From: Kitasatospora sp. NA04385
GTDB taxonomy: Bacteria > Actinomycetota > Actinomycetes > Streptomycetales > Streptomycetaceae
DNA length: 64,000 nucleotides
Direction of reading: 5' to 3'
Assembly (NCBI RefSeq): GCF_013364235.1
Contig: NZ_CP054919.1
Coordinates: forward strand, 5,532,501-5,596,500
The notes beneath the pieces are model-generated. The model was not told where the DNA came from. It did no database searches and saw only the letters and a program-made list of their open reading frames with translations. Below, in pieces: positions 33,207 to 43,189 of the stretch (its first letter is position 1; each line of letters opens with the position of its first letter). The position numbers were made by a program, and so were the translations under genes.

Positions 33207-33650
33207 TCAGGCGAAGGGGCCCTCGGTGGTGAAGCGGCGCAGGTGGCGGGCGAAGTCCTCGGCCTCGCCCGGCGGCCAGTCGGCGAGGCCCTCGGTGATG
33301 CGGTCGGTCAGGCGGCGGCGGAGTTCCGCGACGGCCTGTTCGCCCTGCGGGGTCAGTACCAGCAGGTGGGCGCGGCGGTCGGCCGGGTCCGGCTCGCGGC
33401 GGATCAGGCCCGCCTCCTCCAGGCGGGAGGCCCGGCGGGTGGTGCCGGAGCGGTCCAGTCCGATCTCGGGCGCCAGGTCGGCGGCGCTGTGCGGCCCGGT
33501 GCGGGCCAGCGCGCTGAGGACCGGGTAGGTCAGCTCGTCCAGGGCCGGCCCGAGGCCCTCGGTCAGCTGCCGGTGCAGCCGGACCCGGGTGGTGCGGCGG
33601 AGCAGGACGCCGAGTGCTTCGGCGATGGCGGTGCCCGTCTCGGTCTCCAT
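33207..33650 (-). CDS. MarR-family transcriptional regulator (second)
   Basis: A 147-residue regulator with the MarR fold: SAADLAPEIGLDRSGTTRRA is the recognition-helix region and REPDPADRRAHLLVLTPQG is the wing. It is divergent from an NTF2-like gene, with three strong palindromes between them. The ATG at 33650 begins METETGTAIAEA. Read on the minus strand, TAATCT sits exactly 7 bases before the ATG (complement of 33658-33663), and the first palindrome directly abuts it, consistent with a leaderless, self-repressed gene. Confidence 0.92.
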   Translation of the reverse strand: METETGTAIAEALGVLLRRTTRVRLHRQLTEGLGPALDELTYPVLSALARTGPHSAADLAPEIGLDRSGTTRRASRLEEAGLIRREPDPADRRAHLLVLTPQGEQAVAELRRRLTDRITEGLADWPPGEAEDFARHLRRFTTEGPFA

Positions 33651-33664
33651 GCCCGCCAGATTAG

Positions 33665-33753
33665 CGTGCGCGGCGCACGTTTTTTCGGCCCAGATGCGTG
33701 CGCGGCGCACGCATCTGGGCTAGAGTTCCGGAAGAAGCGTGCGCCGCGCACGC
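33665..33753. promoter_or_regulatory. Three palindromic operators between marR and the NTF2-like gene
   Basis: Three copies of the core CGTGCGCNGCGCACG occur, centred at 33672, 33704 and 33745. The middle copy extends to a perfect 33-bp palindrome (33688-33720, 16-base arms, one central base); the third has 8-base arms (33737-33753). The left copy flanks the marR -10, and a -10-like TAGAGT (33721-33726) for the rightward gene lies between the second and third. Binding of a MarR dimer at these sites would control both genes. Confidence 0.85.
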
Positions 33754-33785
33754 ATTTTGATCCGTATTGACGGAAGGACCCCGCC

Positions 33786-34178
33786 ATGACCCGCACCGGC
33801 ATCGAGGCCGCGCTCACCGACCTCCTGCTCGACCGCGACCTCACCGTCGCCGAGGCCGCCGACCGCCACTTCGCCCCCGACTACCGCCAGCGCACCGACG
33901 GCGAGTGGGCCGACCGCGCGCAGTTCGTCGACCACATCGCCCACCTGCGCGGCGTCGTCGCCGGGGGCCGGTTCGAGGTCCACGAGGAGTTGCGCGACGG
34001 CGACCGCTACGCGGACCGGCACACCGCGCACCTGGTCAAGGCCGACGGCTCCACCGTGCGCATGGAGGTCTACGTGTTCGCCGAGCTGGCGGCGGACGGC
34101 CGGTTCCGCCGGATCGAGGAGACCACCCTGCTGCTGGACGGGGCCGAGGCCGACCGGGGCATGGGCAGCGCCCGCTGA
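33786..34178 (+). CDS. SnoaL/NTF2-like fold protein
   Basis: A 130-residue protein with the alpha-plus-beta cone pattern of SnoaL-like/NTF2 proteins (FAPDYRQRTDGEWADRAQF, HTAHLVKADGSTVRMEVYVF, RRIEETTLLLDG). Such proteins may be cyclases, isomerases or ligand binders; catalytic residues cannot be assigned. A GGAAGGAC site precedes the ATG. Expression is likely controlled by the divergent MarR protein. Confidence 0.8.
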   Translation: MTRTGIEAALTDLLLDRDLTVAEAADRHFAPDYRQRTDGEWADRAQFVDHIAHLRGVVAGGRFEVHEELRDGDRYADRHTAHLVKADGSTVRMEVYVFAELAADGRFRRIEETTLLLDGAEADRGMGSAR

Positions 34179-34232
34179 GCCGGTGCGGCGCGGCGGTGCG
34201 GGAGACGGGGCGGCTGAGGTGCGAGACTGGAA

Positions 34233-34248
34233 TCGAACGTATGTTCTT
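34233..34248 (+). promoter_or_regulatory. LexA (SOS) box upstream of recA
   Basis: TCGAACGTATGTTCTT contains the actinobacterial SOS palindrome CGAAC-N4-GTTCG with one mismatch in the last base (34234-34247). It lies 118 bases before the recA start codon. This indicates DNA-damage control by LexA. Confidence 0.88.
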
Positions 34249-34365
34249 TGTACTCTTCGGCGCGGAGTTTTCCACAGGCCGAGCCCGTCCGGGGCCGATT
34301 GTCGGTGGGACGCGCTAGCGTCGGTGACGATGAAGCGCACAGGACAGAACCCGAGGGTGGAAGCC

Positions 34366-35466
<1,101 letters not shown>

Positions 35467-35470
35467 TCCG

Positions 35471-36464
35471 TTGACACCGCACCAGACCCACCACCCGACA
35501 CCGGGCCCGTCCGAGGACGAGCCCGGTGCGGGCGTTTCCGGGCACGAGGACGAGAACGAGTACGGCCCGCCGGACTGGTTCGCGGCCGCGGCCGAGGAGC
35601 CCGGCCCCGAGCCGGAGCCGGTCGGCCCGCCGGACTGGTTCGCGGCGGCGGCGGAGCCCGCGCAGCCGGTGGCGGGCACCGCGCGGGCGGCGCGCCCGGC
35701 GCGGGCCGCGGCGGAGGAGCCCGCGGCGGCCGAACTGCCCGGGCTGGTCCGGGCGTCCGAGCTGCCCGGCGGCCGCCGCCGACGGCGCAGCGCGCTGGGG
35801 AGCTGCCGAGACGCCGCCGCCGACGGCGGAGCGGCCACGCGCCCGGCGGCGGACGAAGGCCGAGCGGCCCGAACGGACGGAGCGGACGGAGCGGGTCGAT
35901 GAGGCGGACGGGCCGCGGGAGGCCCGGCAGCCGCGGCGCGGGCGGGCCGCGGTGCCGGAGGGCGATCCGGCGGAGCGCGCCCGGGACGTCTGCCTGCGGC
36001 TGCTCACCGGGGCCGCCAAGTCCCGCAAGCAGCTGGCCGACGCGCTGCGCCGCAAGGAGATCCCGGACGAGGTCGCCGCGCAGGTGCTGGACCGGCTGGA
36101 GGAGGTCGGCCTGATCGACGACGCCGCCTTCGCCGAAGCCTGGGTGGAGTCCCGGCACGCGGTGCGCGGGCTGTCCCGGCGGGCACTGGCCCAGGAGTTG
36201 CGCACCAAGGGCGTCACCGGGGAGACCGCCGAGCGGGCCCTGCTGCAGGTGGACGCCGACGACGAGACCGAGGCCGCCCGGGCGCTGGTGGCGCGCAAGC
36301 TGCGCTCCACCGCCGGGCTGGAGCGGGGCGTGCGGACCAGGCGGCTGGTCGGGGTGCTGGCCCGGCGCGGCTACGCCGAGGGCCTGGCGTTCCGGGTGGT
36401 GCGCGAGGCGCTGGACGCCGAGGGCGAGACGGCGGAGGACTGGCCGGAGGAGGGGGAGGACTGA
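35471..36464 (+). pseudogene. recX: RecX regulatory protein, frameshifted in its N-terminal linker
   Basis: RecX inhibits RecA filaments. The conserved RecX domain (ARDVCLRLLTGAAKSRKQLA to the C-terminus, three tandem three-helix repeats) is intact in one frame from about 35810 to 36464. The N-terminal extension is coding in another frame from the TTG at 35471: codon usage is typical there and it holds the duplicated motif GPPDWFAAAAE. The frames meet near 35797-35806, at CTGGGGAGCTGCC; removing one base (or adding two) joins them. Past the junction the first frame loses its coding bias and ends at 35902. RecX may still be made from an internal start, for example the GTG at 35952. The change may be real or a sequencing error. 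Confidence 0.75.
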
Positions 36465-36550
36465 GCGCGGGCCCCGCCCGGCCGGGGCTTGAGGATGGTG
36501 CGATGGGATGACCGGTGATCAGATCGTCGGAGCCAATTCTCGATCGCATC

Positions 36551-36579
36551 TTGACCGTTTCGTAACCTCGGCCTAGCCT
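36551..36579 (+). promoter_or_regulatory. Housekeeping-type promoter of the RNase Y-like gene
   Basis: TTGACC (36551-36556), a 17-base spacer and TAGCCT (36574-36579) form a good sigma-HrdB/sigma-70-type promoter. It lies in an AT-richer part of the 184-base gap after recX, about 70 bases before the start codon. Confidence 0.7.
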
Positions 36580-36648
36580 CACACTCAGTGGCAGGACGAT
36601 CGCGGAGGTCGCCTCAGCGGCAGCGTGAGCAGGACGGGGAGTGGCCGG

Positions 36649-38052
36649 ATGGGCATCGCTCAGGGCACCGAAACGGGTTCCTCCCTGCTGCTGGCGGCCG
36701 GAGTGCTGATCGGCGCCCTGGTGCTGGTGCTGGCCGGCGGCTTCCTGATGCTCCGCCAGCGCCGGGCCGAACTCGACCGCCGCGAGGAGCGGTTGACCTC
36801 CGAGCTGCACCGCCTGCACCTGCACGAGGACGAACTCGCCGCCCGCGCCGCCGACTCCGAGCGGGTGCGCGGCGAACTCGCCGACCAGGCCGTGGAGAAC
36901 CGCGTGCTGCTGGAGCGCACCGCCGGGCTGACCGCCGCGCAGGCCCGTGAGGAGATCGTCCGGGCCGCCGAGTCGGAGGCCCGCCGGGAGGCCGCGCTGA
37001 CCGTCCGGGAGATCGAACGGCGGGCGGTCACCGAGGGCGAGGGCCGGGCCCGGGAGATCATCGCCGCGTCCATCCAGCGCCTGGCCGCCGAGCACACCGC
37101 GGACACCGTGGTCACCACCCTGCGGCTGCCCAGCGAGGACATGAAGGGCCGGGTGATCGGCCGGGAGGGCCGCAACATCCGCGCCTTCGAGGCCGTCACC
37201 GGCGTCAACCTGATCGTCGACGACACCCCCGGGCTGGTGCAGCTCTCCTGCTTCGACCCCGTCCGGCGGGAGAGCGCCCGGCTCACCCTGGAGGCGCTGC
37301 TGGTCGACGGGCGGATCCACCCCGCGCGGATCGAGGAGGCGCACGAGCGCAGCCGGGCCGAGGTCGAGCGGCTGTGCGTGCGGGCCGGGGAGGACGCGCT
37401 GCTGACCGTCGGGATCGGCGCGGGCGGCGAGATGTCGCCCGAACTGGTCCGCACGCTGGGCACGTTGCGCTACCGCACCTCGTACGGGCAGAACGTGCTC
37501 GGGCACCTGGTGGAGTCGGCGCACCTGGCCGGGATGATGGCCGCCGAGCTCGGGGTCGACCCCGAGCCGGTGCGGCGGGCCGCGCTGCTGCACGACATCG
37601 GCAAGGCGCTCAGCCACCGGGTGCCGGGCAGCCACGCCGCGATCGGCGCGGAGTTGGCCCGCCGGCACGGCGAGGCCGAGGAGGTGGTGCACGCGATAGC
37701 GGCCCACCACGGCGAGATCGAGGCGAAGACGGTGGAGGCCGTGCTCACCCAGGCTGCCGACGCCTGCTCGGCCGGGCGGCCGGGCGCGCGCAAGGAGTCG
37801 GTGGAGGCGTACGTGCGCCGGCTGGAGCGGCTGGAGGAGATCGCCCGGGCGCACGAGGGGGTCACCAAGGTGTACGCGATGCAGGCCGGGCGGGAGGTCC
37901 GGGTCATGGTGCAGCCCGAGGCCGTCGACGACCTGCGGGCCCAGGAGATCGCCCGGGAGGTCGCCCGGCAGGTGCGGGAGGAACTGACCTACCCGGGGCA
38001 GATCCGGATCACGGTGGTGCGGGAGTCGCGGGCGACCGAGGTCGCCCGGTAG
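36649..38052 (+). CDS. rny: Ribonuclease Y-like membrane endoribonuclease
   Basis: A 467-residue protein with an N-terminal transmembrane helix (about residues 11-34), a long coiled coil (about 36-130), a KH RNA-binding domain (GRVIGREGRNIRAFE, about 168) and a metal-dependent HD domain (AALLHDIGKALSHRV, about 315) followed by the C-terminal RNase Y region. It should initiate mRNA decay at the membrane. The ATG at 36649 has a GGGGAG site; a GTG 24 bases upstream is also in frame. Confidence 0.9.
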   Translation: MGIAQGTETGSSLLLAAGVLIGALVLVLAGGFLMLRQRRAELDRREERLTSELHRLHLHEDELAARAADSERVRGELADQAVENRVLLERTAGLTAAQAREEIVRAAESEARREAALTVREIERRAVTEGEGRAREIIAASIQRLAAEHTADTVVTTLRLPSEDMKGRVIGREGRNIRAFEAVTGVNLIVDDTPGLVQLSCFDPVRRESARLTLEALLVDGRIHPARIEEAHERSRAEVERLCVRAGEDALLTVGIGAGGEMSPELVRTLGTLRYRTSYGQNVLGHLVESAHLAGMMAAELGVDPEPVRRAALLHDIGKALSHRVPGSHAAIGAELARRHGEAEEVVHAIAAHHGEIEAKTVEAVLTQAADACSAGRPGARKESVEAYVRRLERLEEIARAHEGVTKVYAMQAGREVRVMVQPEAVDDLRAQEIAREVARQVREELTYPGQIRITVVRESRATEVAR

Positions 38053-38065
38053 CGGAGCGGGCGGG

Positions 38066-38099
38066 GCGCCCCCGGCGGGCGGTCGGCCGCCGGGGGCGC
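38066..38099. terminator. Bidirectional terminator between convergent rny and monooxygenase genes
   Basis: Perfect 13-base arms (38066-38078, 38087-38099) around an 8-base loop lie in the 66-base gap between the convergent genes. This is the expected place for a shared terminator. Confidence 0.8.
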
Positions 38100-38118
38100 G
38101 GTCCTGCCCCGGGCGCGG

Positions 38119-39792
38119 TCAGCCCTTGGCGTCCTGCTGTTCCAGGCCCGGCTTGGGGGTGAGCGGGGCGGTGAGGGCGTGCAGGGTCTCGGGGTGGAGG
38201 CCGGGGGTGGTGCCGAGCAGGTGGCCGTCGGGGCGGACCAGCAGCACGGTGTGCGGGGCGGCGCCCGGGTAGCCGTCGGTGACCAGGACCTCGGCGGGGA
38301 CGGGGAGGGCGGCGGCGAGTTCGGCGAGGCGGGGCATCAGACCGGCGCCGAGCCAGTGCTCGGCGGACCAGACGGTGGTGCCGGGCGCCACCAGGAGCAG
38401 CAGGAAGGGGCCGCCGAGCCGGGCCCGGAGGGTGTCCGCGGTGCCGTCGGCGGTGACCACCGGGAGGTCGGGGACCAGGACGCCGGGGGCGGTCGCCGGG
38501 AGCTGCTCGGTGAGCGAGGTGCCGCGGCCGGAGCCGCGCTGCTCGGGGACGCGGTGGACGACGCCGGAGGGCGCGGCCGGGTAGGCGGGGGCGCCGCCGA
38601 AGCGGCCGGTGCCGAGCTGGCCGTCGGCGAGCAGCGGGGCGTGCTTGCGGAAGGAGCCGGACAGCAGCGAGCGCCGGGTCTCGGCCCAGCCGCGCAGCGG
38701 TCGCAGCAGCGGCATGCTCTGGTCGACGGCGCGCAGCCGGGCGCCGACCGCGCCGCGGCGCTCGGCCTCGTAGCCGTCGAGCAGGGCGCGGTCGGCGCGG
38801 TCGCCGCCGGGCGGCAGGTGCCAGGCGAGGGCGAGCCGCCAGGCCAGGTTGTCGGCGTCGCGCAGGCCGTCGGCGAGGTTCTGCATGCCGAGCGCGCCGT
38901 GCAGGTGGGCGGCGTCGCCGGCCAGGAAGCCGCGGCCGGTGCGGAAGCGGGCGGCCAGCCGCTGCTGGTAGGTGTGGTCGGCGGCGGCGAGCAGTTGGTG
39001 GGGCGGGAGTTCGCCGCACCAGCCGGTGAGCGCCGAGGTGACCCGGGTGAGCAGGGTGTCGCCGGTGACGATGCCGGGCCAGGTGGCGTGCGGGTCGACC
39101 GGCTCGGTGGGCTGGGGGCGGCCGGGGGGCAGCCGCCAGTCGAGCCGCCACAGGCCGTCGGGCAGCGGGCGGGCGGAGGCCTCGCGGTCGCCGCGCCACG
39201 GGGGTTCGCGGTGCAGCCGGGCCTCGCCGGGGAAGGGCAGGTCGACCCGGACGGTGGCGACGGCGTGCCGGTCGACGGCGGGACGGCCGGGGAAGCGGAC
39301 CTTGAGCAGCTTGCGGACGGTGGAGCGGGCGCCGTCGCAGCCGACCAGGTGGCTGCCGCGCCACCAGGCGTCCTGGCCGGCGGAGGTGGTGCGCACCGTC
39401 ACCCCGTCGCGGTCCTGGGCGAGTTCGACCACCTGGTGGCGCGGCAGCAGCCGGATCAGCGGGGTGGCGGCGACGGCGTCGCGCAGGCCGCGCTGCAGGC
39501 GGTGCTGGGCGAGGTGCAGGACGGGCTCGCCGTCCAGCGGCAGGCGCAGCACCTCGGCGCGGCGGCGCCAGATGGTGAAGGCGTCCCAGCGGGCCGCGTC
39601 GGAGACGACCCTGGTGTAGCCGATCCGGGCCAGGAAGGCGGCGGTGTCGCCGCCGAGCACGACGGTGCGGGGGCTCTCGGCGCTGACGCCGGTGCCCTCG
39701 TCCAGGACGGTGCTGGGGACTTCGTTGCGGGCCAGGGCGAGCGCCAGGGCGAGGCCGACCGGCCCGGCCCCGACGATGATCACCGCGTCCAT
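38119..39792 (-). CDS. FAD-dependent aromatic monooxygenase (PF01494 type)
   Basis: A 557-residue flavoprotein hydroxylase of group A. The dinucleotide-binding motif VIIVGAGPVGLALALALA is at residue 4, the DG motif VGCDGARSTVRKLL near 155, and the FAD-binding GD motif FLAGDAAHLHGALGMQNLAD near 300. The C-terminal ~150 residues are thioredoxin-like, as in MhpA- and RdmE-type hydroxylases. The substrate is probably an aromatic or polyketide compound, but nothing nearby identifies it. The gene stands alone, convergent to rny and downstream of the glutamate transporter genes. Confidence 0.9.
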   Translation of the reverse strand: MDAVIIVGAGPVGLALALALARNEVPSTVLDEGTGVSAESPRTVVLGGDTAAFLARIGYTRVVSDAARWDAFTIWRRRAEVLRLPLDGEPVLHLAQHRLQRGLRDAVAATPLIRLLPRHQVVELAQDRDGVTVRTTSAGQDAWWRGSHLVGCDGARSTVRKLLKVRFPGRPAVDRHAVATVRVDLPFPGEARLHREPPWRGDREASARPLPDGLWRLDWRLPPGRPQPTEPVDPHATWPGIVTGDTLLTRVTSALTGWCGELPPHQLLAAADHTYQQRLAARFRTGRGFLAGDAAHLHGALGMQNLADGLRDADNLAWRLALAWHLPPGGDRADRALLDGYEAERRGAVGARLRAVDQSMPLLRPLRGWAETRRSLLSGSFRKHAPLLADGQLGTGRFGGAPAYPAAPSGVVHRVPEQRGSGRGTSLTEQLPATAPGVLVPDLPVVTADGTADTLRARLGGPFLLLLVAPGTTVWSAEHWLGAGLMPRLAELAAALPVPAEVLVTDGYPGAAPHTVLLVRPDGHLLGTTPGLHPETLHALTAPLTPKPGLEQQDAKG

Positions 39793-39899
39793 GCCGGGGC
39801 CTTCGGGCGGGCGGCTTCGGCCGCCGGTGCGTCATATGCCGGGTGGGAGGTCCCAGGTGGTGTCACGAAGAGCAATGCAACAGATCACCTGGGTGTCCG

Positions 39900-40727
39900 T
39901 CAAGCAGCGGATGTGCCGCGCCGGTTCGCGCCGCGGCGGCCGCGGGACTCGATCCAGCGGGCCAGGCCGCTGAGCGCGAGGCACATCGCGATGTAGATCG
40001 GGGTGATCACCAGGACGACCGGGATGTACGGGTAGCCGTCGGAGTTGGAGGCGATCCACTTGCCGACGAACAGCAGCTCCGGGTACGTGATGATGTAGCC
40101 GAGCGAGGTGTCCTTGAGCGTGACGACCAACTGGCCGATGATCGCGGGCAGCATCGCCCGGACCGACTGCGGGACGAGCACCAGGCTCATCACCTGGGTC
40201 TTGCGCAGGCCCAGCGCGTACGCGGCCTCGCCCTGGCCGCGCGGGACGGCGTTGATGCCGGAGCGGATGATCTCGGCCTGCACGGCGCCGTTGTACAGCA
40301 CCAGGCCGAGGACCAGGCCCCACATCGGTTCGGAGGTGAACACCGCCTGGTACAGCGCGAAGATCATGATCACCAGCGGCATGGCCCGGAAGAACTGGAC
40401 CACCGCGGTGGACACCGCGCGCACCGGCCGGTGGTCGGAGAGCCGGCCGGCGGCGAGCAGGACGCCGAGCACCAACGAGCCGACCGCGGCCAGGCCGAAG
40501 GCCTTCAGGGTGGCCAGCACGCCGTCGAGGATGCGCTGCTGGACGGTGTTGTACTCGAAGGACTCCCACAGCGCGCCGTCGAACTGGCCCTGGTCGGCCA
40601 GCGTGGCCACGACCCACCAGAGCAGCCCGGCGATGCCCAGCGCGCCGAGCACGCCGGCCAGCAGGTACCGCCGCCGGGCCCGCGGGCCCGGGACGTCGTA
40701 CAGGACGGAGGCGGTGCGGGCGCTCAT
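39900..40727 (-). CDS. gluD: Glutamate ABC transporter permease GluD-like
   Basis: A 275-residue membrane subunit of a polar amino-acid importer. Five or more transmembrane helices are present, and the cytoplasmic EAA loop (EAAYALGLRKTQVMSLVLVP) contacts the ATPase. Its ATG overlaps the stop of gluC by 4 bases. It is the last gene of the gluABCD order conserved in actinobacteria. Confidence 0.9.
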   Translation of the reverse strand: MSARTASVLYDVPGPRARRRYLLAGVLGALGIAGLLWWVVATLADQGQFDGALWESFEYNTVQQRILDGVLATLKAFGLAAVGSLVLGVLLAAGRLSDHRPVRAVSTAVVQFFRAMPLVIMIFALYQAVFTSEPMWGLVLGLVLYNGAVQAEIIRSGINAVPRGQGEAAYALGLRKTQVMSLVLVPQSVRAMLPAIIGQLVVTLKDTSLGYIITYPELLFVGKWIASNSDGYPYIPVVLVITPIYIAMCLALSGLARWIESRGRRGANRRGTSAA

Positions 40728-41374
40728 CGGGCCACCGCCGTGCGCCGCTCCAGGGCGGAGAAGACCGCGCCGACCGAGAAGCTGATCACCAGGTAGGCCA
40801 GGGCGACCCAGAAGAAGATGGCGAAGATGGCGTAGCCCTTCTCGGTCAGGGTCTTCTGGACGCCGAACAGCTCGAACACGTTGAACGCGCCGGCGACGGC
40901 CGAGTTGCGGGGCAGCGCGATGAACACCGAGCCCATCGGCGCGAGCACCGACCGGGCGGCCTGCGGCAGCACCACCAGGCCCAGCGTCTGGCCGAAGCCC
41001 ATGCCCAGCGAGCGGGCGGCCTCGGCCTGGCCCAGCGGCACGGTGTTGATGCCCGCGCGCAGCACCTCGCAGACGAAGCTGCCGGTGTAGATGCTGAGCG
41101 CGGCCACCGCCGCGGTGAAGCTGCTGATGTGCACGTCCAGCCGCGGCAGCACGAAGGTCACCGCGAAGAACATCAGGGTCAGCGGGGTGTTGCGGAAGAT
41201 CGTCACCCAGGCGGTGCCGAAGGCCCGCAGCACCGGGACCGGCGAGACGCGGAAGGCCGCCAGCACGAAGCCCAGCAGCAGGGCGAACAGGGCGCTGAGC
41301 GCGCTCAGTTCGAGCGTCCCCAGGAACCCGCGGGCGAACAGCGAGAAGTTGCCGTCCTCGAACGGTATGCCCAT
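40724..41374 (-). CDS. gluC: Glutamate ABC transporter permease GluC-like
   Basis: A 216-residue membrane subunit with the His/Glu/Gln-type permease fold; the EAA loop EAARSLGMGFGQTLGLVVLP is near residue 135. An AAAGGAGGG site precedes the ATG at 41374. It pairs with GluD to form the channel. Confidence 0.92.
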   Translation of the reverse strand: MGIPFEDGNFSLFARGFLGTLELSALSALFALLLGFVLAAFRVSPVPVLRAFGTAWVTIFRNTPLTLMFFAVTFVLPRLDVHISSFTAAVAALSIYTGSFVCEVLRAGINTVPLGQAEAARSLGMGFGQTLGLVVLPQAARSVLAPMGSVFIALPRNSAVAGAFNVFELFGVQKTLTEKGYAIFAIFFWVALAYLVISFSVGAVFSALERRTAVAR

Positions 41375-41413
41375 GCCGGCGGCCCTCCTTTCTCGGTATC
41401 GGTGGGGCGGGCG

Positions 41414-42331
41414 TCAGGCGGCGGTGGTCGGGTCCAGGTCGGGGATCGCCGGCGCGTCGGAGCCGGACAGGCCCAGGGTGGCGTCGTACGCCTTCTTCCA
41501 GTCGCCGTTCTCCTCGTGCTTCTTGAGGGCGTCGTTGATCGCCTTCTGCAGCACCGCGTCGCCCTTCTTCAGGCCGATGCCGTAGCGCTCCTTGGAGAAC
41601 GGCTCGCCGACGACCTTGAGCTTGCCCTGGTTCTTCGCGGCGTAGCCCTTGAGGATCGCGTCGTCGGTGGTGACCGCGTCGACCTCCTTGGTGAGCAGCT
41701 TCTCCACGCAGAGCGAGTAGCTGTCGAAGGTGGTGATCTTGGGCTCGAAGCTCTTGATGTTGTCGACCGAGGTGGAACCGGTGACGGTGCAGACCGACTT
41801 GCCCTTGATGGTGGTCTTGTCGGTGATGTCGGTGTTGTCCTTGGTCACCAGCAGCGACTGGCCGGCGATGTAGTACGGGCCGGCGAAGTCGATCTGGGCC
41901 TTGCGCTTGTCGTTGATCGAGTAGGTGCCGACGTAGTAGTCGACCTGGCCGCCGGACAGCGAGGTCTCGCGGGCGCTGGAGTTGATCGTGGTGAACTCGA
42001 TCTGGTCGGCCGAGAAGCCGAGGTCGGCGGCGACCATCTTGGCGATCTCGATGTCGAAGCCGTTGCGCTTGCCGGTCTGCACGTCCTCGAAGCCGAGGAA
42101 CGGCTGGTCGGACTTGGCGCCGATGCGCAGCTTGCCGTTCTTCTTGGCTTCGGTCCACACCGGCGAGCCGTCCAGCTTGGCGTCGGCGTTCACCTGGTAG
42201 GTCGGCAGCTGCGGGGCGGCCGAGCCGCTCTTGGCGCTGTCCGAGCTGGGCGATCCGTCCTTGCCGCAGGCGGCGACCGCCGTCAGGGCGAGCACGGACA
42301 GGGCGGCGGCTACGGTACGACGGGCCTTCAT
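41414..42331 (-). CDS. gluB: Glutamate ABC transporter substrate-binding lipoprotein GluB-like
   Basis: A 305-residue extracellular lipoprotein. The signal peptide ends in the lipobox ALTAVAACGK, so Cys22 should be lipid-modified. The mature part is a type-II periplasmic-binding fold of the amino-acid family (SBP_bac_3: GFEDVQTGKRNGFDIEIAK, SGGQVDYYVGTYSIND). The ATG at 42331 has a GAGGAGAG site. It lies between gluA and gluC, as expected. Confidence 0.93.
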   Translation of the reverse strand: MKARRTVAAALSVLALTAVAACGKDGSPSSDSAKSGSAAPQLPTYQVNADAKLDGSPVWTEAKKNGKLRIGAKSDQPFLGFEDVQTGKRNGFDIEIAKMVAADLGFSADQIEFTTINSSARETSLSGGQVDYYVGTYSINDKRKAQIDFAGPYYIAGQSLLVTKDNTDITDKTTIKGKSVCTVTGSTSVDNIKSFEPKITTFDSYSLCVEKLLTKEVDAVTTDDAILKGYAAKNQGKLKVVGEPFSKERYGIGLKKGDAVLQKAINDALKKHEENGDWKKAYDATLGLSGSDAPAIPDLDPTTAA

Positions 42332-42406
42332 GCGGTCGTTCTCTCCTCGGTAGGGGCCATCGCTGGCTCCGGGCAAATGCGAACTGACGCTAGATCACGG
42401 TGTGGC

Positions 42407-43189
42407 TCAGTGGTGCAGGATCTTCGAGAGGAAGTCCTTCGCGCGGTCGCTGCGCGGCGCGGTGAAGAACGCCTCGGGGGTGTTCTGCTCGACGATCCGG
42501 CCGTCCGCCATGAACAGGACGCGGTTGGCGGCCGAGCGGGCGAAGCCCATCTCGTGGGTCACCACGACCATGGTCATCCCCCTGGCGGCGAGCGAACGCA
42601 TCACCTCCAGCACCTCGTTGACCATCTCCGGGTCGAGGGCCGAGGTGGGTTCGTCGAACAGCATCACCTTGGGGTCCATCGCCAGCGCGCGGGCGATCGC
42701 CACCCGCTGCTGCTGGCCGCCGGACAGCTGGGCGGGGAACTTGTCGGCCTGCGCGCCGACGCCGACCCGGTCCAGCAGCTCGCGGGCGGTCCGCTCGGCC
42801 TCGTCCTTCGGCACCCGGCCGACCTTCACCTGGGCCAGCACCACGTTCTGCAGCACCGTCTTGTGCGCGAACAGGTTGAAGGACTGGAACACCATGCCGA
42901 CCTGGGCGCGCAGCCGGGCCAGCTCGCGGCCCTCGGCGGGCAGCGGGCGGCCGTCCACCTCGATCGTGCCGGAGTCGATGGTCTCCAGCCGGTTGATGGT
43001 GCGGCACAGCGTGGACTTGCCGGAGCCGGACGGGCCGATCAGCACCACGACCTCGCCCTGCGCGATCTCCAGGTCGATGTCCTGCAGCACGTGCAGCGCG
43101 CCGAAGTGCTTGTTCACCCCGCGCATGGACACCAGCGGGGTGGTCCGGCCGCCCTCCGCCTGCTGCGGGTCGGCGCTGTTCTCGGTCAT
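42407..43189 (-). CDS. gluA: Glutamate ABC transporter ATP-binding protein GluA-like
   Basis: A 260-residue ATPase. Walker A is GPSGSGKSTLCRTINRLE, the signature is LSGGQQQRVAIARALAM and Walker B is VMLFDEPTSALDP, typical of polar amino-acid importers. The ATG at 43189 is chosen because the earlier open frame runs into the promoter region. It is the first gene of the operon. Confidence 0.95.
   Translation of the reverse strand: MTENSADPQQAEGGRTTPLVSMRGVNKHFGALHVLQDIDLEIAQGEVVVLIGPSGSGKSTLCRTINRLETIDSGTIEVDGRPLPAEGRELARLRAQVGMVFQSFNLFAHKTVLQNVVLAQVKVGRVPKDEAERTARELLDRVGVGAQADKFPAQLSGGQQQRVAIARALAMDPKVMLFDEPTSALDPEMVNEVLEVMRSLAARGMTMVVVTHEMGFARSAANRVLFMADGRIVEQNTPEAFFTAPRSDRAKDFLSKILHH

Noticed and set aside
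35952..36464. recX starting only at the internal GTG, with the upstream frame treated as non-coding
   Set aside because: Codon bias and the duplicated GPPDWF motif support coding from 35471; the internal GTG has a weak ribosome binding site, so it is kept only as an alternative.
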